A stretch of 14,026 nt of DNA from Bacteroidales bacterium (GTDB taxonomy: Bacteria > Bacteroidota > Bacteroidia > Bacteroidales > UBA12077), in the NCBI GenBank assembly GCA_030600625.1, contig JAUVLS010000010.1, positions 1-14,026 on the forward strand. The letters run 5' to 3'. The notes beneath the pieces are model-generated. The model saw only the letters and a list, made by a program, of their open reading frames with translations, was not told the DNA's origin and searched no databases. Positions 7,486-13,135 of the stretch are shown here, piece by piece (the first letter of the stretch is position 1; the number at the start of each line of letters is the position of its first letter). The translations under genes were made by a program, and so were the position numbers.

Positions 7486-7510
7486 CAAATATAAGAATTT
7501 GTTGATACAA
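7486..7510 (-). promoter_or_regulatory. Promoter of the UPF0175/PIN operon
   Basis: The minus strand carries TATATTTG (7486-7493), an exact TAnnTTTG, and TTG (7508-7510) 14 bases upstream, a shorter spacer than usual. The predicted transcript starts near 7479, giving a leader of about 14 bases before the ATG at 7465. Confidence 0.55.
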
Positions 7511-7620
7511 TTTCCATTAAAATGCGGGGTCGTTGATTCTGACTGAAATAAATTGCTTGCCTATAACAAAAAGCTAAAAACCACTTTTCGGAATGGGCTC
7601 AATTTTAGTACGGGGCTGTA
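7511..7620. other. Spacer between the toxin-antitoxin promoter and the pRiA4b gene
   Basis: This 110-bp gap contains short GC-richer patches (atgcggggtcg near 7522, tacggggctg near 7609) that stand out from the AT-rich surroundings. A comparable patch occurs at 6722-6780, on the other side of the toxin-antitoxin pair. No ORF or good terminator stem is seen. It includes the right arm of the 12-bp inverted repeat. Confidence 0.4.
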
Positions 7621-8208
7621 TCAAAAATCAAATTCAAAACATCCGTAATTTTCTTCTTGTAAATTATCATTAATTTCTTCCAAATCGACAAAATCCGGAT
7701 CAAAATATTCGCCAATCCACTCTTTCATTTCTTCATGTTCTTTATGTTTTGGGTCAGCTAAAATTGTCAGCAGATTAGAATATCCCCATACGCCACCACA
7801 ATCATCAGGAGGGCAGGGCAATACAGCTTTTGTGCATATCGGGTAAATTAAATCATTATCAAGTAATATTTGTTTTTCTAATATTATATCATGTTCCCAT
7901 CCGTCACCAAAATCATATTCATAAACCATTCTGTCTTTTTCTTTAATTAAAAAATCCTTAATTTTAAATGGCCTATAATCAATACTATAAGAATCACCCC
8001 AATCATCTTCACTTGGCAAAGAATAGAACTTTTTATCTTTAATAAACTGATGCAGATGTGAATTCGTCCATCCCATTGCTGTTTGGATTATTCTGTGAAA
8101 ATCCTCCAATGATGTTTCAGGGTCAACAATCAATCTTCTCCAAATCTTAGGTTTAAAGTTTCTAAGTGCAATTTGTACTTGATATCCAATCTTATTCATA
8201 ATTTTCAT
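7621..8208 (-). CDS. Plasmid pRiA4b ORF-3-like protein
   Basis: From the ATG at 8208 the protein has 195 residues and shows the landmarks of the pRiA4b ORF-3 family: IWRRLIVDP at 22-30, FHRIIQTAMGWTNSHLHQF at 37-55, YDFGDGWEH at 98-106 and PPDDCGGVWGY at 133-143, ending in an acidic tail. The function of the family is unknown; it is found on plasmids and chromosomes, often among accessory genes. The frame is open upstream to a TTG at 8286 with another ATG at 8262, but the family domain begins at about KIGYQVQIALRNFKPKIWRR, so ATG 8208 or 8199 is preferred. No -7 box was found just upstream. It may be read through from the fumarylacetoacetate-hydrolase gene, whose stop lies 79 bases before this ATG. 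Confidence 0.85.
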   Translation of the reverse strand: MKIMNKIGYQVQIALRNFKPKIWRRLIVDPETSLEDFHRIIQTAMGWTNSHLHQFIKDKKFYSLPSEDDWGDSYSIDYRPFKIKDFLIKEKDRMVYEYDFGDGWEHDIILEKQILLDNDLIYPICTKAVLPCPPDDCGGVWGYSNLLTILADPKHKEHEEMKEWIGEYFDPDFVDLEEINDNLQEENYGCFEFDF

Positions 8209-8287
8209 CTTAATTTGACTATTTTTACTATATTTCAGTATATTTCCAGTCTTAATTCTCATCAAACATTCCTGTCTGATGTACAAA

Positions 8288-8899
8288 CTATTTCACAACA
8301 AAATCCAATAACTTTTCATCCTCGATATATGCAGTAAGCCTGTCTCCTATTTTTACAGACCCAACTCCTGAAGGTGTCCCCGTAAATAAAAAATCACCAA
8401 TTTTAATTGTCATGTATTTTGTCACATGCTCTATCAGTTCATCTACTTTAAAAATCATTTCACCGGTATTAGCTTTTTGAACAAGCCTACCATTTAATTC
8501 CAGTCTAAAATTGATATTATTAATATCTTCAAATTTATCTAATGATATAAAATTACTTATTGGTGCTGCACCGTCGAATGATTTTGAAACTTCCCAGGGC
8601 AAACCTTTTTCTTTACATTTTTGTTGTAAATCACGTGCGGTAAAATCAATTCCGAGTCCAATTTCATTATAATATCGATGTGCAAATTTAGAGGTTATAT
8701 TTTTCCCTAGGCGGTTTATTTTTACTACAATCTCAAGTTCATAATGAATATTCTTTGAAAAATAGGGATAAAAAAAAGGCTGATTATTACGAAGTAAAGC
8801 TGAATCGGGCATTAGAAAGAAAATTGGTTCTTTTGGAACCGGATTATTTAACTCTTTGGCATGCTCAATATAGTTTCGACCGATGGCAATTATTTTCAT
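8288..8899 (-). CDS. Fumarylacetoacetate hydrolase-fold protein, FAHD1/YcgM-like
   Basis: The 203-residue protein is the compact single-domain form of the FAH superfamily. It starts with KIIAIGRNYIEHAKEL, typical of YcgM/FAHD1-like acylpyruvases and oxaloacetate decarboxylases. The expected divalent-metal ligands are seen: Glu54 and Glu56 in HYELEIVVKI, and Asp85 in GLGIDFTARD. Lys106 in SKSFDGAAP is probably at the active site. FTGTPSGVGSVKIGD at 168-182 is the conserved C-terminal loop. Chemistry is probably C-C bond hydrolysis or decarboxylation of a short 2-oxo acid; the exact substrate cannot be told, and metabolite repair is plausible. The gene is downstream of the exonuclease, separated by a 31-bp palindrome. 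Confidence 0.9.
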   Translation of the reverse strand: MKIIAIGRNYIEHAKELNNPVPKEPIFFLMPDSALLRNNQPFFYPYFSKNIHYELEIVVKINRLGKNITSKFAHRYYNEIGLGIDFTARDLQQKCKEKGLPWEVSKSFDGAAPISNFISLDKFEDINNINFRLELNGRLVQKANTGEMIFKVDELIEHVTKYMTIKIGDFLFTGTPSGVGSVKIGDRLTAYIEDEKLLDFVVK

Positions 8900-8916
8900 T
8901 TACCTTTTTATTACAA

Positions 8917-8947
8917 AACCTCCAAGGTTTTTAAAACCTTGGAGGTT
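8917..8947. repeat. Perfect 31-bp palindromic extragenic element
   Basis: aacctccaaggtttt (8917-8931) and its exact complement (8933-8947) are separated by one base. The whole unit sits in the 66-bp gap between the exonuclease stop and the FAH-fold start. It can form a long hairpin on either strand. On the minus strand four U's follow at once, so it may also weaken or end the exonuclease transcript. The CTCCAAGG/CCTTGGAG core is reminiscent of repeated extragenic palindromes seen in Bacteroidetes genomes, but only one copy is present in this window. Confidence 0.8.
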
Positions 8948-8965
8948 ATTTATTATAATAAGAAT

Positions 8966-9733
8966 TTACGAATTAAATTTTCTAAGCTTAATTGCTGTTA
9001 AAACCTTTTTAGTATAAAGCGGAAAATCGCTATTTAACATCCAGCTAAAATATCCCTGATCTTTTTCTAAAACAGAGTCAACCGTTTGTCCTTTGTATTT
9101 TCCAAAATTAAAAACCTCTTCTCCTTCTTCATTATAAACTATTCGTCCGGCAAAGTCAGCATTTTTATTATGCGATGAAAACTTAGAAAGTTCTTCCACA
9201 TCATTATTCAATTCAGTATAATGATCAATTTGAGCTTTCAGAATTTCGTAAGTAGCTATCGTATCAGCCTCAGCACTATGAGCGTTATCTAAATTCTTTT
9301 CGCAATAAAATTTATACGCAGCACTTAATGTACGTTGCTCCATTTTATGGAAAATTACCTGTACATCAATTAAGCGATGTTTTTTTAAATCAACATCAAG
9401 ACCTACTCTTAAAAATTCTTCAGCTAATAATGGAACATCGAATTTATTTGAATTATAACCAGCCAAATCGCATCCTTCAATAAACTTGGCAACATCCTTT
9501 GCCACAATATTAAAAGTTGGTTCATCCTTAACATCCTCATCACTAATTCCGTGTATTTCTGTCGATTGGGGTGGAATAGGCATTTCAGGATTTATGCGCA
9601 TTGTTTTTGTTTCTTCTTTTCCATCAGGCATTACTTTGTGGAGCGAAATCTCAACTATTCTATCATTTGCAACATCAATTCCGGTAGTTTCGAGGTCGAA
9701 AAATACAATCGGCTTTTTTAAATTCAATTCCAT
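8966..9733 (-). CDS. DnaQ-like 3'-5' exonuclease (DEDDh) with C-terminal accessory domain
   Basis: The 255-residue protein begins with an RNase-T/DnaQ exonuclease domain: VFFDLETTGID (Asp13 and Glu15, motif I), STEIHGISDED at 57-67, NSNKFDVPLL with Asp99 (motif II), and NAHSAEADTIAT with His152 and Asp157 (motif III). All four acidic residues and the histidine of the DEDDh class are present, so it should be active on DNA or RNA ends. After residue about 195 comes a separate segment with FNFGKYKGQTVDSVLEKDQGYFSWMLNSDFP, resembling the DUF3820-type small domain found in some nucleases. It follows dnaN, and a proofreading or repair role near the replication clamp is possible; it is not a classical DnaQ subunit. 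A terminator separates the two genes. Confidence 0.9.
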   Translation of the reverse strand: MELNLKKPIVFFDLETTGIDVANDRIVEISLHKVMPDGKEETKTMRINPEMPIPPQSTEIHGISDEDVKDEPTFNIVAKDVAKFIEGCDLAGYNSNKFDVPLLAEEFLRVGLDVDLKKHRLIDVQVIFHKMEQRTLSAAYKFYCEKNLDNAHSAEADTIATYEILKAQIDHYTELNNDVEELSKFSSHNKNADFAGRIVYNEEGEEVFNFGKYKGQTVDSVLEKDQGYFSWMLNSDFPLYTKKVLTAIKLRKFNS

Positions 9734-9758
9734 TATTGTGTATTTATTATTTGTATTG

Positions 9759-9789
9759 AAAAAAAAAGAGTTTCGACCGAAACTCTTTT
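9759..9789 (-). terminator. Intrinsic terminator after dnaN
   Basis: In the 77-bp gap after dnaN, aaaagagtttcg (9764-9775) pairs perfectly with cgaaactctttt (9778-9789). On the minus strand the stem runs into about nine U's (plus-strand A's 9759-9767). The 12-bp stem has a minimal loop, so the top base pair or two are probably open. It should end most dnaN transcripts and limit read-through into the exonuclease gene. Confidence 0.9.
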
Positions 9790-9810
9790 CAAATATCTAT
9801 TCTAAAGACA

Positions 9811-10941
9811 TTAAACGTTGATCATCATTGGCATTAATAACATCAATACATCTTCGTCATCGTTTTCTTTTTCAGCCGGGAATAAAATTCCTGCACGAGA
9901 AGGATCTGATAATTCAACCAACACATCTGTTGATGCTATGTTTGATAATATTTCGATCAAGAAAGAAGACTTGAAACCAATTTCCATATCATCGCCTTCA
10001 TATTGACAATTTAAACGTTCATTCGCTGATATTGAAAAATCAATATCCTGAGCAGAAACATTTAACTGGTTTCCTTTTAAATCCAATTTTACTAAGTTAC
10101 TTGCCTGGTTAGAAAATAATGCAACACGTTTTAATGCATTGTACATTTCTAAACGATCAATTGTTAATTTATTTGGGTTATTTGTAGGGATTACCGAATT
10201 ATAACTTGGATAATTTCCTTCAACTAACCGTGAAACTAACTTATAATTTGATAAGGTAAAAAATGCATTTTTATCATCGAACTCAAGCATTACATCGTTT
10301 TCTTCTCTTGGAAGAATTGCTTTTAATAATGAAGCAGGCTTTTTAGGAAGAATAAATGTTGATTCCTGATCAGCTTTAACATCTGTTCTGCGATAACGCA
10401 CTAATTTGTGTGCATCCGAAGCAACAAACGTCATGTTGTCAGGGAATAGTTCGATATAAATACCATTCATAACCGGACGTAATTCATCATCAGCTGTGGC
10501 AAATAATGTTTTTGTGATTCCACTTAATAAAACATCAACAGTTAATTGAATCGATGTTTTTTGATCATCCTTAATAAGTGGCAATTGTGGAAAATCTTCA
10601 CCGTTCTGACCAACAACATTATACTTACCATTTTCAGTTGTAATAACAACACCAAAACTTTCGGTATTAATATCAAAAGTTAATGGTTGATCAGGGAACT
10701 CTTTTAATATATCAGTTAAGATTCTTGCGGGAATAGCAATACTACCTTCATCAGTAACATTTTCTAATGTTATGGTTGTTATTAAGGTAGTTTCTAAATC
10801 CGATGCAGTAATTTTCAGTTCATTATCTGATAACTGAAAAAGAAGATTATCAAGAATAGGCAAGGTATTTTTATTGCTAATAACCCTGCTAATTGCCTGC
10901 AAATGACTCAATAATTCTGTACTGGAAATAACAAACTTCAT
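9811..10941 (-). CDS. dnaN: DNA polymerase III beta subunit (sliding clamp)
   Basis: The 376-residue protein has the normal full length of the bacterial beta clamp, which dimerises into a ring around DNA and tethers polymerase III and repair proteins. It shows the three-repeat clamp layout: N-terminal MKFVISSTELLSHLQAISRVI with NTLPILDNLLF (about residues 26-36), the central ATADDELRPVMNGIYIE segment near 147-163 with SDAHKLVRYRR close behind, and the C-terminal LLMPMMINV, matching the conserved hydrophobic LMPM motif of the partner-binding pocket. A minus-strand TATTATTG (11005-11012) with TTG 20 bases upstream (11033-11035) is a possible promoter, about 60 bases before the ATG. Placement next to the gldG region rather than beside dnaA is familiar for Bacteroidetes. 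Confidence 0.97.
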   Translation of the reverse strand: MKFVISSTELLSHLQAISRVISNKNTLPILDNLLFQLSDNELKITASDLETTLITTITLENVTDEGSIAIPARILTDILKEFPDQPLTFDINTESFGVVITTENGKYNVVGQNGEDFPQLPLIKDDQKTSIQLTVDVLLSGITKTLFATADDELRPVMNGIYIELFPDNMTFVASDAHKLVRYRRTDVKADQESTFILPKKPASLLKAILPREENDVMLEFDDKNAFFTLSNYKLVSRLVEGNYPSYNSVIPTNNPNKLTIDRLEMYNALKRVALFSNQASNLVKLDLKGNQLNVSAQDIDFSISANERLNCQYEGDDMEIGFKSSFLIEILSNIASTDVLVELSDPSRAGILFPAEKENDDEDVLMLLMPMMINV

Positions 10942-11056
10942 CTGTATCTAATTTTTATAATTTTTATGATTTTGGTTATTGTATTGTCTTCTAATTTAGA
11001 TTATCAATAATACGAAAAAAAAACCAAGTAGCCAATAAGCCTACAAGAATTTTATG

Positions 11057-12046
11057 TTAGCGAAAATAATCAATTTCTTTGAATAAAGGATCAAAAATAT
11101 AATATTGAATAGTTATTAATTCATTATTATTGTTAAAAGTAGCATAAGCCCTGTCATAATCAAACTGTGCTTTCTGTCCAAACTCGTCATATTTTTTTTC
11201 AGGTGATTTTCTATATATTGCTATTTTATTTGTATTTCCGTGTATATCTTCAACCGTAATAATATTAAAAGGTTTTGTTTGTAAAACAGAATCAAGCATA
11301 ATTTGATTTAGGTTTTCAACTACATCTTCAAAAATAATTCTTTGAAAATATGTGAAATACCTGGCAACCTTATCAACATTAAAATTTTCAACAAAAGTTT
11401 TATTGCTTAGGTTTTGTATAGCAAAAGTACCATCGTTATAATTTATTACACGAAATGATTTAGACGTATTCTCAGGATATTCTACTACAATATTTTTTAT
11501 GTTTTGAGGTTGATAATTAAAAATAGTTTTGTCTCTCCAAAAGTTTTCGTCAATAATAAACAGATCTGCTACTAAGCCTTTAAATGACGGGATTCGAACA
11601 ATAAATGGTTCCGATGATTTGTACATCATCATGTAAGTTTTATTGTTATTCATTTCCGGTTTACTTACATAATACTTTTTAAGCGTTCTATTCTTTTTGA
11701 AAACCTCAATCAAAACACCATCAGATTTCAAAATTAATGCAACTTGTTCTTTTTCCACTTTTGAAACAGGTGCAAATACATCAATGCGATTAATCGCCAT
11801 CATAAAATTTTCGATACTCCTGTTTGTTGCTCTGTATTTATTATTTACTTTCCAGTGATCAAATTCCTTTTCAAGTACAAGATTTTCATATGATGTTGAG
11901 ATTTGAATTTTTGTAATATCTTCCGGTGATTCGATGGCAAAAGAAGCATTACGCAAATTGAGAGATCCCTTTGAATTTGAGAAATAATATATTCCTGCAA
12001 TTGCAATTAAAACAACGAGAATAATAAGTAATTTTATATTTTTCAT
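11057..12046 (-). CDS. Membrane-anchored DUF4340 protein associated with the Gld-type ABC system
   Basis: The 329-residue protein starts with a single membrane anchor, KLLIILVVLIAIAGIYYF at 5-22, so most of it is probably outside the cytoplasmic membrane. The following part, with KIQISTSYENLVLEKEFDHWKVNNKY at about 46-71, matches the DUF4340 type, which consists of repeated beta-rich units around a Phe/Asp-x-Trp-x-Val pattern. DUF4340 genes elsewhere lie directly after GldG-like substrate-binding ABC genes, which fits gldG about 1.1 kb upstream on the same strand; here the higBA operon lies between them. The role of the family is unknown; an accessory periplasmic part of the Gld ABC complex is an inference. 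It precedes dnaN by 115 bases. No -7 box was found just upstream. Confidence 0.78.
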   Translation of the reverse strand: MKNIKLLIILVVLIAIAGIYYFSNSKGSLNLRNASFAIESPEDITKIQISTSYENLVLEKEFDHWKVNNKYRATNRSIENFMMAINRIDVFAPVSKVEKEQVALILKSDGVLIEVFKKNRTLKKYYVSKPEMNNNKTYMMMYKSSEPFIVRIPSFKGLVADLFIIDENFWRDKTIFNYQPQNIKNIVVEYPENTSKSFRVINYNDGTFAIQNLSNKTFVENFNVDKVARYFTYFQRIIFEDVVENLNQIMLDSVLQTKPFNIITVEDIHGNTNKIAIYRKSPEKKYDEFGQKAQFDYDRAYATFNNNNELITIQYYIFDPLFKEIDYFR

Positions 12047-12093
12047 TTAATAACGTTTAGTACATGTTTTGAAGATAGCATTTTAGTATCAAA

Positions 12094-12125
12094 CCAAAAA
12101 AACCAGCTTTTGTTATACACTGGCT
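12094..12125 (-). terminator. Weak candidate terminator after higA
   Basis: On the minus strand AGCCAG and CTGGTT form a six-pair stem with one G-U pair and a 13-base loop, followed by seven or more U's (plus-strand A's 12096-12102). It lies in the 131-bp gap between higA and the DUF4340 gene. The stem is short, so termination would be partial. Confidence 0.35.
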
Positions 12126-12177
12126 ATTTTATCACTACAAACTCTCTAAAATTGTTTCTGGCAATTTGCTATTTTTC

Positions 12178-12627
12178 TTAAATCGCTACAACATTTCCTA
12201 AGTCTTTTTGTGTATTCATCAAACTAGCATTACGAAAATGTCTATTTACTTCATTTATTAGTCTATAAGGCCTATTAAAAGCCTCTTGAGAAACCTTAAA
12301 ATAATGAGAAAGTTTCCTAATAGTATCTTTAGAAAGTCCTTTGTGATAGTTTAAGATTTTTGATACAGTACCTTTTGATAAGTCTAAAATTTCAATAAGA
12401 TCTTTGTTTTTTAACTTATTTTCTTCCATTAAAGCTTTTATCAACTCAACAGGATTCAAGTCATCTAATGAATTGTGCTCAGCATCCCATTTTTCAATCA
12501 GCAAATTGAGCAAATCTATTTCATCAAGCACATCTTCGTTGTTTTGAATTATCAGCTCTTCTAAAATATTGCAATATTTATCGTATTGCTTTTTATTTTT
12601 TATAATAGTGTATTTTAATAACCCCAT
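12178..12627 (-). CDS. higA: HigA-type antitoxin, XRE-family regulator
   Basis: The 149-residue protein has an N-terminal helical part (about residues 10-55) and an XRE helix-turn-helix at about 60-118: NPVELIKALMEENKLKNKDLIEILDLSKGTVSKILNYHKGLSKDTIRKLSHYFKVSQEAFNRP. The motif SKGTVSKILN is the recognition-helix region, and the final LSHYFKVSQEAF is typical of HigA proteins. It is the second gene of the operon, 25 bases after the toxin stop, which is the toxin-first order that defines HigBA. It should bind and block HigB and repress the operon promoter; a fitting inverted repeat lies at 13011-13031. The sequence is intact with no frameshift. Confidence 0.9.
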   Translation of the reverse strand: MGLLKYTIIKNKKQYDKYCNILEELIIQNNEDVLDEIDLLNLLIEKWDAEHNSLDDLNPVELIKALMEENKLKNKDLIEILDLSKGTVSKILNYHKGLSKDTIRKLSHYFKVSQEAFNRPYRLINEVNRHFRNASLMNTQKDLGNVVAI

Positions 12628-12652
12628 TTTATTAATTTTTAAATCCTATAAT

Positions 12653-12985
12653 CTAATACATACTAACAGTATACTGTTTCCCTTCATTGCAAAGCTTTGT
12701 ATATACTTCATGAGTTCCTATCCACTTTACAAATAAATGAATTCTTGTTTTTCCAAAATGGTAGCGACAAATCATTCTATATTTATTGCCACCAATATTA
12801 AAAACTACACGTTCAGAACCATTTCCCAATATATCTGCACTATTAAATGTTGATATAATATCACCAGGCTCATTCCAATCTACTCGCTTTATAATAGAAA
12901 GCCACATTGCAAAAGACACTTTACTTTGAGCATTTCCCTTGATGTACTCTTCTATTGTCTGCTTTTTTATTAAATGTGCTTTCAT
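12653..12985 (-). CDS. higB: HigB-type toxin, RelE-like mRNA interferase
   Basis: The 110-residue protein matches the HigB toxin family (RelE/ParE fold), which cleaves mRNA on the ribosome. The diagnostic segment is RVVFNIGGNKYRMICRYHF at 59-77, followed by RIHLFVKWIGTHEVYTKL at 81-98, with WIGTHEVY the family's C-terminal hallmark. Basic residues suited to RNA binding and cleavage include Arg59, Arg70, Arg74, Lys79, Arg81 and His92. Its first residues MKAHLIKKQTIEEYI also fit the family. The gene has a perfect -7 box 11 bases before its ATG and should give a nearly leaderless transcript. Together with higA it forms a complete, apparently active module lying between gldG and the DUF4340 gene. 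Confidence 0.93.
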   Translation of the reverse strand: MKAHLIKKQTIEEYIKGNAQSKVSFAMWLSIIKRVDWNEPGDIISTFNSADILGNGSERVVFNIGGNKYRMICRYHFGKTRIHLFVKWIGTHEVYTKLCNEGKQYTVSMY

Positions 12986-12996
12986 ACATTACAACG

Positions 12997-13031
12997 CAAA
13001 TATATAAAACAAGTTTCACAAAAGGAAACTT
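12997..13031 (-). promoter_or_regulatory. higBA promoter with candidate HigA operator
   Basis: The minus strand has TATATTTG (12997-13004), exactly TAnnTTTG, and a TTTG at 13019-13022, 14 bases upstream. Overlapping the upstream element is a 7-bp inverted repeat, aagtttc (13011-13017) and gaaactt (13025-13031), with a 7-base spacer. That geometry suits a dimeric XRE repressor blocking polymerase. The predicted transcription start is within about 5 bases of the higB ATG. Confidence 0.6.
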
Positions 13032-13135
13032 TTAATTATTTCTTTAATGCTTTCTCTGAAACCAAATCAACTTTTAATTCTAATTATTTTTTTATAAGAA
13101 AATTCTCTAAATATGCCATTTTCAAAGAAAACCTT

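Larger units (their letters stand above)
6779..7556. repeat. 12-bp inverted repeat bracketing the UPF0175/PIN pair
   Basis: gcaatttatttc (6779-6790) recurs as its exact complement gaaataaattgc (7545-7556). The two arms enclose the whole two-gene module and little else; the left arm overlaps the toxin stop codon. Flanking bases do not extend the match, and I see no convincing target-site duplication, only a shared gcct just outside each arm. The arms are AT-rich, so coincidence is possible. Confidence 0.4.

Noticed and set aside
6771..7564. Target-site duplication around the 12-bp inverted repeat.
   Set aside because: Only a four-base gcct is shared at the two outer edges, which is not more than chance would give.
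8209..8286. N-terminal extension of the pRiA4b protein from a TTG at 8286 or the ATG at 8262.
   Set aside because: The added residues are Lys/Ile/Asn-rich and precede the point where the family domain begins; the ATG at 8208 or 8199 fits better.
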